From: Cynocephalus volans
Lineage: Eukaryota; Chordata; Mammalia; Dermoptera; Cynocephalidae
DNA: 64,000 bases
Assembly (NCBI RefSeq): GCF_027409185.1
Contig: NC_084472.1
Coordinates: 91,280,427-91,344,426, forward strand
Direction of reading: 5' to 3'
The notes under the pieces are model-generated. The model saw nothing but the letters and a program-made list of their open reading frames with translations, did no database searches and was not told the origin of the DNA. Position numbers and translations under genes: made by a program. Below are positions 46,344 through 58,190 of this stretch, one piece after another. Each line of letters begins with the position of its first letter. Within the stretch, counting starts at the first letter, position 1.

Positions 46344-47211
46344 TTAAACAGAGTCCACTTTTATTAGATTATTGTTGGTCATCAGTGGAGAGGGTTTGCA
46401 TTTAGTCCTGTCTGCTACATCATTAGAACTGTCCACAAAGAACATCTTGGCTGTACACAGTGAGACTATAATTCTTCTGTATTCCTGTCTGAAATTTTGT
46501 TTCAGTAGTCCATATATAATTGCATTGAGGCAGCTGTTGAAATATGCCATGTAGTAACTAGCCACAAACAGCCACTCCGGGATCCTGGGTACCATGCTGG
46601 CAGGGTCTGAGGCCACAGCAAGACCAATGAAGTTTAGAGGAGCCCAGTAAATAGCAAAAAGTACGAAAACTATAAACATGGTGACAAAATTCCTGAAGTC
46701 CTGTGGTTTCAGTCTGGGTTTGTTGTCAGGTTTCACCCTCCATCTGACCTGAAGAAGCAGGATCCATATTCTTAGGTAACAGAAGATGACTGTGATCATA
46801 GGAAGTATGAAATGGAAAACCACCACAGCTATTGTGTATGCTGAACTGATAGACTGTGTGAATGAACAGGAATAGATCCGTGGGTCATACTGGAGTGTTC
46901 TGATGCGCAAGTTGGGTACGTTCGCCACAAGAGTCAGTATCCATATCAGGAACACATAGCAGAGGGAATTCTTGGTACTGTACAGTCGGTCATACTTGAG
47001 ACTGTGGCAGATATAGCAGTAGCGGTTAATGGCAATCCCAGTAATACTGATTATCAAGCCAGTGACACTCAAGCCCATGAGGAAAGCACTAATTTGGCAG
47101 TGCAGATATCCCAGGTTCCATCCACTGTGAAATATCGATGTCAGCACTAAGGGGTATGGATAAACGGCCACCACCAGTCTGCAACTGCTAGGCTCACCAC
47201 AAATATATTTC
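46344..47211 (-). pseudogene. MTNR1A: Melatonin receptor 1A, exon 2, with a 1-bp frameshift
   Basis: MTNR1A encodes the Gi-coupled plasma-membrane receptor MT1 for melatonin. This exon normally covers TM2 to the C-terminus. Seen: a splice acceptor AG at 47213-47212; then [12 protein letters not shown] of TM2; then loss of one C between 47177 and 47176, so that the Leu codon expected after AD becomes TGG. The shifted frame hits TAG at 47147-47149. The original frame resumes at 47174 and runs 276 codons to TAA at 46344-46346. It keeps the disulphide Cys of YLHCQ and YSCSF, the NRY motif (melatonin-receptor form of DRY), the TM5 His of VVVFHF, WAP in TM6, NAIIY in TM7 and the family C-terminus ending KVDSV. 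Odd residues: Leu at 3.39, Ser at 3.42 and Tyr at 6.47. Exon 1 was not found up to 64000. A minus-strand AATAAA lies at about 45872. Identity is near certain. Loss of function is inferred and would be wrong if the missing base is an assembly error. Confidence 0.95.
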
Positions 47212-47734
47212 CTAAAAGAGAAAGGTTTATAAAATATAGGTTAACACCAGTTTCACATGGATTGCATTGGTTTTCTTTCACAATTATTAAAGGAAGAGTT
47301 GTTTCCACAACTTGGATGAGGAAGACCAAGATATGGAACCTCATAGCTAGACCAAGATATGGAACCTCATAGCTACTGCCACATTATAAATGCAGTGCAG
47401 GCCATTTTCACCAGGAAGTGAGCCCACCGCTGCCCTTATCAAAGCAGGTCCACTGTTCACAAATTTCCACATCCCCCGGGCATATTCTGTGATCAAAACT
47501 GCTGTCTTTCAAACTGTTTTTCTTCTTTTAAAAAGCCCTGAGTTCAGCATACCTGTATTACAACTTTTGTTCTGGAACTTTCTGCACTACTTGAGAAATC
47601 TCATATCATGTTATTTCTCAAGCCAGACACAACTTCCATCAGTTCCAGGTCTTCCATCCCTCTCTAGTTCTTCAACAGTTCTTAAATGGGCCTCTAGTTT
47701 CTGTTCTTGGAGAGCAACAGATCCTTGTCCACAG

Positions 47735-47970
47735 CACAAGAGTTAAGAGACAAAGGACTCTGCCGTCAGCTGTCTGGATTCGAACACTGGCTTCATGGCT
47801 TGCTAGCTGTCTAACCAGGGTAAGTCACTTTATCTTGCCAGGTTTCAGTGTCCTCCTTGATAAGATGAGGACAATGACAGTCTCTTCTTCACAGGGTCAT
47901 GGCGAGCAGGGAATGAGGCATCTATGTGAAGGGCTGTGCAGAGTCTGATGCTATAATACACGTTGTTCCT
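47735..47970 (+). repeat. MIR SINE
   Basis: CTGGATTCGAACACTGGCTT, GTAAGTCACTTTATCTTGCC and CCTTGATAAGATGAGGACAA. Nearly full length, plus strand, antisense to MTNR1A. Confidence 0.75.
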
Positions 47971-48485
47971 ATTCTACAACTCCCTCAGCTTAAATCAAAG
48001 GAAAAGGTAGGGATTCCCTTAGATTTCGTAAAAGACTTAAGGGATTAAAAATTAAACCCTAAGTATTCCGAGTAAATGATAATTTTCCAAATTAATATAC
48101 TAACGCATTTTTAAAGCATAGAAAAAGAACTAATCAAATTTCATGAGCTGTTCTGCAAATATGCTCTTTTCTTTTGAGGCTCTTTTGACTTTGCTTCTTA
48201 CGTTCCTTCTGCCTCAAATGGCTCCTCGTTCCAGCTTTTAAAATGCTGCCCATCTTCCCAAACCCATCTCAAATAGAAATGTCCAAAGCCTCGGCTTAGT
48301 CGCCCAACTGGATCTAAGAGCTTCCTCTTTTAAAAGCTCCTAAATCACTTCATACCACTTTTAATTTACATTAAATTATAATAAATTACTTTCAATAAAA
48401 AGTTATTAAATGCATATAATAGGTGCTGGGAAAACAGGAAAGAACACATGGGAAACTCAGAAAAACAAGCAAAATTACAATAGAG
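47971..48485. other. No gene seen
   Basis: Intronic sequence without a recognised repeat. Confidence 0.3.
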
Positions 48486-48494
48486 TAAGAAGCA

Positions 48495-49202
48495 CACTTC
48501 CGCACTGTTGGTGAGACTGTGAATTAGTACAGCCATCATGGGAAACAGTACGGAGCTTCCTTAAACGACTAGAGATAGAACTGCCATACGTTACAGTAAT
48601 CCTGCCACTGCGTGTAACCCAAAGGAATGGAAAACATCACATTGAAGGGATATTTGCACTCCCATGTTCATCATAGCTCTATTTGCAATAACCAAGATAT
48701 GGAACCAACCTAAATGTCCATCAGTGGATGTCTGGATAAGGAAAATGTAGTATATTATACACAATGGAATACTACTCAGCCATAAAAATGAATGAAATTC
48801 TACCATTTGCAACAACATGGATGAGCTTGGAGAAAATAATAAGTGAAATAAGCCTGGCACAGTAAGAGAAATACCATATGTCCTCACTCATAAGTGGGAG
48901 GGAGGCAGGGAGGAAGGAAGGAAAGAAGAAAGAAAAAGAAAGACTGCAATCAAATGCTGAACTTTCATAAGGAGAGAACAGACCTATAGTTCCTAGAGGT
49001 GGGAAAGCGGGAAGTGCAAGGGAGTTAGGGAGTAACTGGGTAAGAGACACAAAGAGTAAACACTATTTGTAATGATGAACATGCTAATAATATTGATTTG
49101 ATCATCACATATTGTACACAGATACTGATAGTCAACTCTGTATCCCATAAATATGTATAATCAAAAATAAATAAATTTTGGGGGGGAATTTTAAAAAAAT
49201 AA
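48495..49202 (+). mobile_element. Older 5'-truncated L1
   Basis: Flanked by TAAGAAGCA at 48486-48494 and 49203-49211. It starts in the ORF2 C-terminal region (GCACTGTTGGTGAGACTGTG), passes the CATAAAAATGAATGAAAT zone and ends in a 3' UTR with CCCATAAATATGTATAATC. More diverged than the young copies at 27903, 38583 and 61683. Confidence 0.85.
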
Positions 49203-50481
49203 TAAGAAGCAGCACAAGAGTATGTACAGAATAAGAGGAAACAAGGAAGGGAATGAGCGAGACAGGGACAGGAAGAAGCATTCTAGACATGACAATATTT
49301 TTTGCTTTTATTTATTCCTAAATTTGGCTTTCCTGTATTTCTACAACATAGCCCCTGAGAGTATGTCTTCCTCATATGTGTATCGTGAATAGTACCCAGT
49401 ACAGTGACTTTCACCTAAATGCTTGATGAAGTCAATTCAATTGTCACCTCTCAACATTTGAAATAAAATAGCCTTTGTACTTGAAGCTCCTATTTGATTA
49501 ATATTATTCCCCCAATAAAATTATTGCATAGAAGCAGAGTAAAATAGTAGCCATAATGAAAGAAAGGCAAAGTTTGTGCCTTTTAAGTAGGAATTTCAGA
49601 TAAGTTGTCATCAAATCAAATTCTTTAAAAATTGGTTATATTAGTTTAAATTAAAGTCACAAAGGCAAATTTATCCCATAATTTTCAATTACCAATGAAA
49701 TATTTTAGTTCCTAAGTGAACATATTTTCATAAATTCTTAACTCAAAATGTTTGATACTTTCAAAATATCTATATGAAAGCTAACTACAAATTAAAATGT
49801 CATTAAAACAGTACATTTTTACCACATATCATGATGACAAACTGGCCTAGTATAGATTTATTTTTAAAAGAGCTTAAAAACAAAATCACAAACCATGTTA
49901 TAGATTTCTTTCATGGCTTTTATCCTCTGCTGCACTTATTTTATAGTAATTACAATTCATTATTGTTCAAATAATTACATTAATTAAATCATTAATTTTC
50001 TTTGAATTAATCCTATTTTACAAATGTTTGGAGAAAAAAATTAAGCCAGAGACTCTATGATTTATCACAAGTGCTCATGTGTACATGAAATGTGTGTATT
50101 GTGTTGGACAAGAGGGTAAAGAAAAAAATTTTTTTAAGAACTCCACCAGGTGACAGTAATTAAATCATTTAATCGTAATTGTACACTTTGTTAAGTCATC
50201 TATTCAATTCTCAGCTCTCTGCAACTCCAGACAGAATAGCAATCTATCCATTTGTACAGATATACAAGACTATACAACCAGTGTGATAATGCAATCTGAA
50301 ATTTAAAATAATGTCTGTTAATGGCTAACAATTTCTTCTTCGTTGAATTTAGTTCCAATCTTTACTGTGGAAGAATCACAGAATGATATGTTAACATTGA
50401 GATGTATATTCGTGATCGCCCTGGATGATTTTCAGAGATGAGGGAAAAAAAAGAAATATGGAATTAACTTGGATGAAGTCA

Positions 50482-51111
50482 TGTGGAGTATACTAACATT
50501 TATAAAGCAAATGTATTTCACAGGGCCTAGTTTCCAAAGCCCAGTAGCTTCAGGTTTAACCTAACTTTTTAAAATTCCATATAGAAATGTTAAGTTTGCA
50601 AAAGATAGGGAACTTTCCCCAGGCTAAAGTCTCTATTGCGGATATAGAATTGTAACACAGCAAAATTGCTGGCCCAAGGACAAATGCCCTCGGAGCAAGT
50701 TAACCTACTGATTGATATGTTTAAAAAATTGCTTTACCGTGATGTAAAAATACTGAGGAAACTGCTGTAGGAAAACACAGTATTTGCTAAGAAAAAGCCT
50801 TTGTTGGTGGATGACAACCTTTTGCAAATTGCATTATGGAATGTCACTTTGTTATCTCACCGATGTTACCAGCCTCTATTGTTAAACTATACTTAGCCAT
50901 AACTCCACATATGTTCCTTTTCTGTAACTTTCTGGCCTGGAGAATAAATACTGAGACAGAACTCCAGTTCGTGTTAATTTCCCAAAGGAGGAATGCCTCT
51001 CTCTTGAGGGTTCCGGGAAGTTAACCCCTTCCAGGTGTCTCCCTGCTCAGAAGAGATGGGCTTTGAGTACTCCTTTTTGCATCTCTGTCACCCAGTGTGA
51101 GGAAAAGCAAC
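50482..51111 (+). mobile_element. ERV LTR, family Y copy 2
   Basis: About 630 bp, starting TGTGGAGTATACTAACATTT. AATAAA near 50942, then GGAATGCCTCTCTCTTGAGG and GATGGGCTTTGAGTACTCCT. Collinear with copies at 53293-53912 and, in reverse, 16030-16565. The right edge is approximate. Confidence 0.65.
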
Positions 51112-51629
51112 AAAGTCATAAAACTAGTTAGTGAAAGAGTCAAGACTGTAACAACATTATTTGTTAGTTTCACTCAGTGTATTTCCCTAAGAAAGTTCAT
51201 GAGCTCCTACACAGGTACCAGTGTCAAAAATTGGGCCCTCTGGCCAGGCCCTGCTTTACAGCCTCTTCAGGAATAACTCTGAAAAAGCATGTTATTAAGT
51301 GATGACTAGGAGGGGAGAGAAAAAATACTCAGAGTTCACTGCACTGTCAACAAAAAGAAACCATGAACAGCTTCACAGTGACTAAAGACACAAACTAAGC
51401 ATGTAGAGTAAATATTTGTTCCAATGAATAAAATTTTAAATTGGAAGTGAAATATGGTACAGATATGAATAAAATAAGTTAACAGACAACTCAAAAGTTT
51501 CTTTGTCTAAACTGCTCCCTCAGAACCAGTCCTGTGACTTCCCTCTGGGAATGGCCAGAGCAGGGCAGCATTGCTTTTTGATTAATTACAATTATCTCTC
51601 TACTTCTTACCATCTCTGCACAGCCCAAG

Positions 51630-51722
51630 CTAGTAACTCCATGAAGGCAGTGCCTATTGTAGACATCTCTCTCCCATGCCCCACCACCTTGAATGGTACT
51701 TGGCACACAGTTAATAAGTGTA
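51630..51722 (+). repeat. L2-like fragment
   Basis: TAACTCCATGAAGGCAGTGC and GGTACTTGGCACACAGTTAA are typical L2 3'-end wording. Confidence 0.5.
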
Positions 51723-51731
51723 CAGAGGGTC

Positions 51732-52237
51732 TGTATTGTGTCAATCAGCTAATCTGAAAAGACATTTCCTTTCATAGCTCCAGGTTAGTGTTTCCCACAA
51801 GAGACAAACTGCACAAGACTTAAAAGGCAGAAGTGAAGCAGCAGCCATATTCTGTTTCCACTCAGAAGGTCTGTGTAAAGCTGTAGGTGCCACTGCAAGC
51901 TCAGGCACTGAGTCTCATCTGGTGGTCTACAGTGGAGGTGAGAAGCTCACAGCTTCTCTAGCTCCTGCTGAACCCTAGTTGGCTTGGAGAGTGAGAAACT
52001 AACTCACTGAGGCAAGGTCAGCTCATCCTCCCAGGTTCCAGACCTTCCTCCAAGGCTCTAGTCTCCCTTGAATCCCCTCTTGACATCCATCTTTCCTTCT
52101 ACCCTGCCTTCTCTGTGGACTTAGGCTCTAGCACCAGACAAAGAAGCAACAACCTCAAATAAACTCTTTAATTAGCTCCCACAATTGCTCTAGTGATTTT
52201 GCTTCTTGGATTGATTGATTGAACTTTGACTGATACA
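51732..52237 (+). repeat. 5' LTR of the ERVL-class provirus
   Basis: A 506-bp TG...CA element from TGTATTGTGTCAATC to CTGATACA, with AATAAA near 52158. It matches 56037 onward in its first third (GCAGTAGCCATATTTT / GCAGCAGCCATATTCT). Confidence 0.65.
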
Positions 52238-52624
52238 GAATTTGGTACTGGAAGTGGGCCAAGAATAACCTTAAGGATGGTTTCTCTGTGTCAGTTCTGG
52301 GTCACCAGCAATTGGTTCTGTAATAGGACTATATTTTAAAGCATTAAAAAACCCTATTTCCAGTAGCAAAGGGGACACTGGCAGTTCATGGCATGCAGTG
52401 GCAAGAGTTACTTAAATTATAACCTATACCTGCCATGCAAGGTGAAGAAAAAGTTGCTGTATCACTCTTCCTACCACAAAAAAAAAACCCCAAATATACC
52501 TCACTCAGACATGCTACACCAACCCATTCACTGAGTAACCCAAAAATGTTGTCAGTTTTGAGTGGAGCCCGGAACAAGAAAAGGCTCTGAAAGCTGCTCT
52601 ATCTCTCGACACATCTGATCCAAT

Positions 52625-52991
52625 TGCTATAGTCTTAACGTTTCCTCACCAAATTCATATGCTGAAAGTTAATTGCCAATGCAACAGTATTAAAAGGTAG
52701 GGCCTTTCAGGACTGATTAAGTCATGAGGGCAGAGCCCCTGTGCATGAGACTAGTGACTCTATAAAAGAGGTGCAAAGGAGCTGTTTGGCCCTTCCATTC
52801 CTCCCACCATGTGAGGATGCAGTAAGAAAACACCATTCTGGAAGCAGAGAGCAGCGCTCATCAGACACCAAATCTGCCAGTGCCTTGATCTTCGACTTCT
52901 CAGCATATACAACTGTGAGAAATCAGCTTCTATAATTTATAATTACCTAGTTTAAGGTACTTTGTTATAGCAGCAAGAACAGACTAAGACA
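52625..52991 (+). mobile_element. MLT1/MaLR-type LTR
   Basis: TGCTATAGTCTTAACG at the left, GTCATGAGGGCAGAGCCCCT, CCACCATGTGAGGATGCAGT, GCACAGACTAAGACA-type end. Flanks CCAAT and CTAAT give a 5-bp duplication with one change. Confidence 0.7.
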
Positions 52992-53292
52992 CTAATGGTG
53001 CCTGAATTGTTTGTAGCAGATTGGGAATCTGTAAGGAAGCATTAGCAGGCACATATAGGTGATTCATAATGTAGACCCTTAGGATTTTGCAGCAAGTCTG
53101 TGCTGCCCTCTGTAGATATGTATTCTCCTTTTGAGAAACAGTTTTTGACTTGTCACATGGCAAGTAGAGTCTGAATGCTTGAGTATGGACCAAGTGATCA
53201 TGTGATCTGAAAGGTCCCTCACAGACTAGATGTTGTCTGACTCACCAAATCACAAAGTCGGGCTTGCACAGCATCAAAAATAAGTGACATGT

Positions 53293-53912
53293 TGTGGAGG
53301 ATATGAACATTAATAAAGCAAATGTATTTCACAGGGCCTAACTTATAGCTTAGTGAGGCCACAGCCCTGTAGTTTTAGCAAGGCCAAAGCTCTTTAGTTT
53401 AAGGAATTGCCTTACTTTTTAGAATTGCACATAGAAATGCTAAGCTTGGGAAAAACGGAAAACGTTCCCAGGACTAAAGTCTCTGCTGTTAAAAAAAAAA
53501 AAAAAAAAAAAATTGTAACACACAGCAAAAACGCTTGCTCTAAGGGCAGTCGTCCTTGGTGTAGCTAAACTTAATGATGGGTAAGTATGTGAGCTAAAAG
53601 GTTCAAGGTTAATGGTTGGGGGATGTTCCACATCTCACGTCTGGCTGTTTCTTTGAGTTTCTTGGGGAACTAAGTGTTGCCATGACAATTATCTCATTGT
53701 TCCTTTTGTAACCCCCTGTGTACGTTTTCTGTAACTTTCTTGCCTGGACAATAAAAACTGAGGGAAAACCTGATTCGGGGTTATTTCCTGGGAATCCTTC
53801 TCTCTTGAAGGAATTGCTCCTGGGATTAACTCTTTAGGGCCTCTCAACACTCTGGAGAAACGGGCTTTGAATAATCCTTTGAGTCTCCATCACCCTGGGA
53901 GAGGTGACAATA
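53293..53912 (+). mobile_element. ERV LTR, family Y copy 3
   Basis: Starts TGTGGAGGATATGAACATTA. A 22-base poly(A) interrupts it near 53490. AATAAAAACTGAGG near 53751 and GAAACGGGCTTTGAATAATC at the end. Nested in the ERVL provirus. Confidence 0.65.
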
Positions 53913-55990
53913 CATACAAGATCTGGCTAAAGCAGGCCCAGAAGGCACAAGTAAGATGCTTGAGCAAGTGGCACAGATGCCCATGGCCCACATTCCTGCC
54001 ACACTGCCCCCATTCTCTCATCATGTACCTATGACCTCATGGGGAGCTCCCTTTGACCAATTGAAAAAGGAAGAAAAAACCCGGCCTGGTTTACAGATGT
54101 TTATTCATGATATACTGGAATTACCTAAAATTGGATAACTGCAGTACTCCAGACCTAATCCAGAGTTGCCCTGAAGGACAAGGGTGAAAGAAAACCCTCC
54201 CAGTGAATAGAAATTTAAGCAGTGTTTTGAATGGAACTTCAAATTGGTCATTCATTTTTCCTGGAAGGGTAGATGGCCACAGGTACAGATCTACATTGAT
54301 TCATGGGCAGTGGCTAAAGGAAGGACTTGGAAGAAACATGATTAGAAAACTGGTGACACAGGGGTCTAAAGATGACGAAGGTGCATAGACCTCACAGAAT
54401 GGGCGCTGAGTGTGAAGATACTTCTGTCCTGTAAGAATGCTCACCAAAAAGCAACCTCAGCAGAAGAGGAGCTTTATGACACAACCTGTGGGCATCAGGT
54501 AATCTTTCCTTAGCCATCAGTGTCCTAGACCAATAAGCTCACAAAATTGTCATGGCAGCAAAGACAGAAGTTATTAATGGGCCCAGCAACATGGTACTAC
54601 TCATAAAAACTGATCTGGCTATAGCCACTGCTGCACTGCTGAATGCCCAACCTGCCAACAGTGAAGATCTACACTGATATGGCACCGTTCCCTGGGAAAA
54701 TCAGTCAGATGCTGGTGGTAGATTGATTACATAAGACCACTTCCATCATAAAACGGGGCAGTACTTTGTTCTGACTCGAATAGAAGCATACTCTAGATTT
54801 GGATTTGCCTTTCCTATCCTTTAATACTCTCGGTTCTACCAGGTACCTAACATCCATGGACTTACAGGATGCCTTATCCACCATTATGGTGTTCCTCATA
54901 GCATTGCTTCTGACTAAGGAATTCCTCTCACAGCCAATGAAGTGTAACAATGGGATCATGCTCTTAGAATTCACTGCACTGACCATGTTCCCCATCGTTA
55001 AATAGCTTGCTTAACAGACGGGTGGAATGGCTTTTGAAGGTTCAGCTGCTGAGCCTAGGATACCGTCTCCCATGATGTGGTATGTGTTATAAATCAATGA
55101 TTAACATATAGTATTGCTCATTCCATAGCCAGGACTCATGGATCAGAAAATCGAGGATGGGAAAGGCAGTTTTTCCCCTCAAAATTACCCAAGTGATACC
55201 CTAGCAAGATGTTTGCTTCCTGTCCCCACAGCTCAAGATTCTGTTGGTCTAAAGTCTTAGTTCTCAAAGGATAAATGCTTCCACTAGGAAACATACACCA
55301 GTGGTTTCACTAAAGTGGAAGTTGAGACTGCCACCTGTCTACTGTGGCTTCCTCATTCTAGTGACTTAATAGATAAAGGAGTTACTATGCTGGCTGGGGT
55401 GATCAGTCCTGATTATCAAGGGAAAACTGGGTTGTTATTACACAATAGGAGCTAGGAAGTGTATGTCTGAAGTGCAAGAAATCCTCAGAGTGTCTCAGTA
55501 CTCGTACCTGTAATTAAAGCCAATGGAAAACTAAAATAACCCAATTCAGGCAGGAATGCCAATGTCCCAGAGGGCAGAGGGAGCAGGGAGTGGGAAAAGG
55601 TAGTTATAGATCTCCATTATGACCACATGGCCAACTGCAGAAATTAGAACTAAAATAATCAGAATATTTCTTTACTTCACCATGAATAATTTGTGAATAC
55701 ATTAGTCACTTTTTGTCTCTTTCCTCTGCTACTCTCCTACTATCTGATGTAAGATGTGTTAGCAGTGAACCATATATCTCAGTATTTAAATTACAGGATA
55801 GTAAATGGTAAATGTGACAGCTGGAATAATGAAAATCACTCGGAGATGGGTAAGGAGGTTGTATGTCTTCTGGGAAGAAGGCTCATGTATTTTCAGTTTT
55901 ACAAGGGATAGTTGCATTGGGGCATGAAAGTGTAATTTCAATGTTTCCTTTATTTGGAAGTTAAGTGTGGTTTCAAGAGATAGAGAGAGA
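53913..55990 (+). pseudogene. pol: ERVL pol fossil (RNase H, integrase)
   Basis: The plus strand, in broken frames, shows the RNase H start (a GCCTGGTTTACAGATG stretch, Trp-Phe-Thr-Asp) near 54085. It continues through an integrase-like region: zinc-binding and catalytic core at about 54560-55010, C-terminal part to about 55600. Several stops and frameshifts prevent any product. It parallels the fossil at 29376-31360. Confidence 0.65.
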
Positions 55991-56036
55991 GATGCCCAGT
56001 TGCCAAGGGGTAAACTGTGCTGTATTTGTATTGTGT

Positions 56037-56260
56037 CAGCTTAACTAAACAGGATCTGTATTCCCCAGAATTCTCTTCCCTGAATAGTCATGGGTTAGCA
56101 TGGTCCACAAACGAATTTTGTATAAGATGTGAAAGGCGGCAACGAAGCAGTAGCCATATTTTTTATACCCAGAAAGTCCAAGCAGGGCACTAAGGACGGT
56201 GGCAGCTCCATCACTAACTAGTGAAAGTCTTAGCTAGGTGAGAGTAAAAGAATTTCCTAC
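56037..56260 (+). repeat. 3' LTR of the ERVL-class provirus (partial)
   Basis: Opens TGTATTGTGTCAGCTTAACT and matches the 5' LTR through the CAGCAGCCATATT block. Beyond about 56260 I cannot follow it. Confidence 0.55.
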
Positions 56261-57284
56261 TCTGGGCCAGATTCTTATTTTTTATCAGTAATTTTTTTCT
56301 GCTTTTTAAAAATCTCACACGCTGCAAGCCTGAGGCTGACTTGCATCTGAACAAATACTCCTGCATCACTTTGCTTTTACGTGAATGACAGAGACATCTG
56401 CCACCCTATCTGACACTGCAAAGTCTGGGCCTTGAGTTTAAGGATTTCATCAGCAATGTTTCTACAGCTCTAGCCATCTTGTTCCTAATTTGGTAATAAC
56501 TGGATCTGTGCCATGGTGACCCCTGAGGAGGACTGATTTCCTTCTGTGCTCCCTTCCGAACCCTGGCTACAGGAGCCCAGGCTGCTCCTGTGCATCTTCT
56601 TTGTTCACAGGCCTTGTAGTAAATCCTGCTATTGCCCATCTCAGGTCCCTTGTGCCAGGCTGGTGCATTTACCCAAAGTTTCTATGAGTGCTGGGTGCTT
56701 CCATTTGGCTCAGAGCTGCGTCCTTCTCCAGCGACTGCCTTTAGTGACCAATGAGCAACTGACACTGGAGAACAAAAGACAAGTCCCCTTGCCTCAAGTG
56801 AAGGGAACTCTGTGGATGGAGTTTTTTCCAGAGACCCCCAACTTACAAATCAGGCCAAGTCTAGGCTTGACCTGGGATCCCATCCTTGCTTGACTGTCTC
56901 CATTGCCCCAGTCTGCTTTCCTCACTTAGTCACAAGTTCTTCCCTCTGTAAAGCACCAAATCTCTGTCTCCAGTTCTGTTTCTAGGCAACCAAAGATGGA
57001 CCTCCGCTGTGTCGAGGCTGGGCGGATTTCTAAAGAGGTCACTGGTTTCTTGGCAGAAAAAGAGAAACTACTTACCATGCTGTCTTACAGGAGCACACAA
57101 ACCTTACTGCATAGGAGCTACACACTCTAATCTAAATGCTTCCTGGCCTTGCTCTGCAGTCCTTTCATCCTCGCCCTGCATGGCTATGCTTCCTTTATCA
57201 AAGCCACACAGAACTACACACATTCACATAAAAGGCTGTCTTCCTCTAAGAGACTGAGGTCCAGCACTGTGGGTACAAGTCTTT

Positions 57285-57355
57285 AAATTCCCACCATGAA
57301 CACAGAGCCTGGCGTACAGTAGGTGCTCAAGAATGGTTTGCTGGATGAATTAAGC
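57285..57355 (+). repeat. L2 3'-end fragment
   Basis: CACAGAGCCTGGCGTACAGT followed by AGGTGCTCAAGAATGGTTTG is the classical L2/MIR 3' tail. Confidence 0.6.
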
Positions 57356-57910
57356 ACCCTTAGTCTCCAAACCACACCCACACAAGAGCAGAAATTAATT
57401 GTTCTTTCGCACTTGTCCACTAGGATGGTGGTTTTTTCAACAGGCCAATATTCATTCATTCTTTCATTTCAGCCTGGACTTCAATGGTGTGAAAAGCAAG
57501 ATTAGAGACCCTCTGAATTATTGTTCATAAAGATTAAAAGAAAAAACCTGAGTGTGCCTGAACTTTAGCAACAAAGTGGTAAAGACCAGTTAGGAAAAAA
57601 ATGTGCTTCAGATACTCTTGGATACATTTTTAATCTGTTTTACACAGCAAACCCACAGACTCAGATCTAAGAAGGCTAGTTCAATGAAGAATCTACTTAT
57701 AACCCTGGTTTGTATCTAAAAAAAAAAAAAAAAACTCCATGTGGAGAAATGTTAATGGTATGACAAGGGACAGCTGAGATGCCGAAGGTGATTAAGGAAT
57801 ACTCTGGCAGTGCAAGGGAAAGTGAAAGGCTTTATTTTTGGACATCAAAGCACACAGTCCGTATCTTACACTTGTATACCTGAAAGAACTATTTGTTTAT
57901 TTAGGCTGCG

Positions 57911-57980
57911 GGCTGGTACAGGGATTGAGCTCTGGTATTATCAGCACCATGCTGTAACCAACTGAGCCAACCTGCCAGAC
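57911..57980 (-). mobile_element. Monomeric tRNA-Ile-like SINE or tRNA pseudogene
   Basis: On the minus strand, GGTTGGCTCAGTTGGTTACA is a recognisable tRNA D-arm/A box and the anticodon-loop region reads CTGATAA (GAT, Ile). The B box AGCTCAATCCC is degraded and the acceptor stem pairs poorly. Similar tRNA-Ile heads underlie the two longer SINEs. It is not a functional tRNA gene on this evidence. Confidence 0.6.
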
Positions 57981-58019
57981 TAAAGATTTGTATTTCAGAG
58001 TATTAGAGGCTGAGTGGAC

Positions 58020-58190
58020 TATAAATGTAGAAACAAAACACACCTGGATTCCAATCCTGGCTATGCCACTTGTTAAATGACTGTGGGTAAGTCATATCTT
58101 TCCAGAGCCTCATTCTCTTACTGTGTAACAAATCAAGATAATAAAGATAATAATGGCCCTGGTGAGAATGTGAGAGCATGTGGCACATGT
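58020..58190 (+). repeat. MIR SINE
   Basis: CTGGATTCCAATCCTGGCTA, GACTGTGGGTAAGTCATATC and GATAATAATGGCCCTGGTGA in MIR order. Confidence 0.75.

Larger units (their letters stand above)
51732..56260 (+). mobile_element. ERVL-class provirus, decayed, with nested LTRs
   Basis: A plus-strand element with LTRs of the same family at 51732-52237 and from 56037 (both open TGTATTGTGTCA). A primer-site-like TTGGTACTGGAAGTGGG follows the first at 52241-52257 (tRNA-Leu type, as in ERVL). Pol fossils occupy 53913-55990. Inserted later: an MLT1-type LTR (52625-52991) and LTR Y copy 3 (53293-53912). No env was recognised, as expected for ERVL. Confidence 0.7.

Noticed and set aside
50482..53912. LTR Y copies 2 and 3 as the two LTRs of one provirus
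   Set aside because: The DNA between them is L2, an ERVL LTR and an MLT1 LTR, not a retroviral interior belonging to Y.
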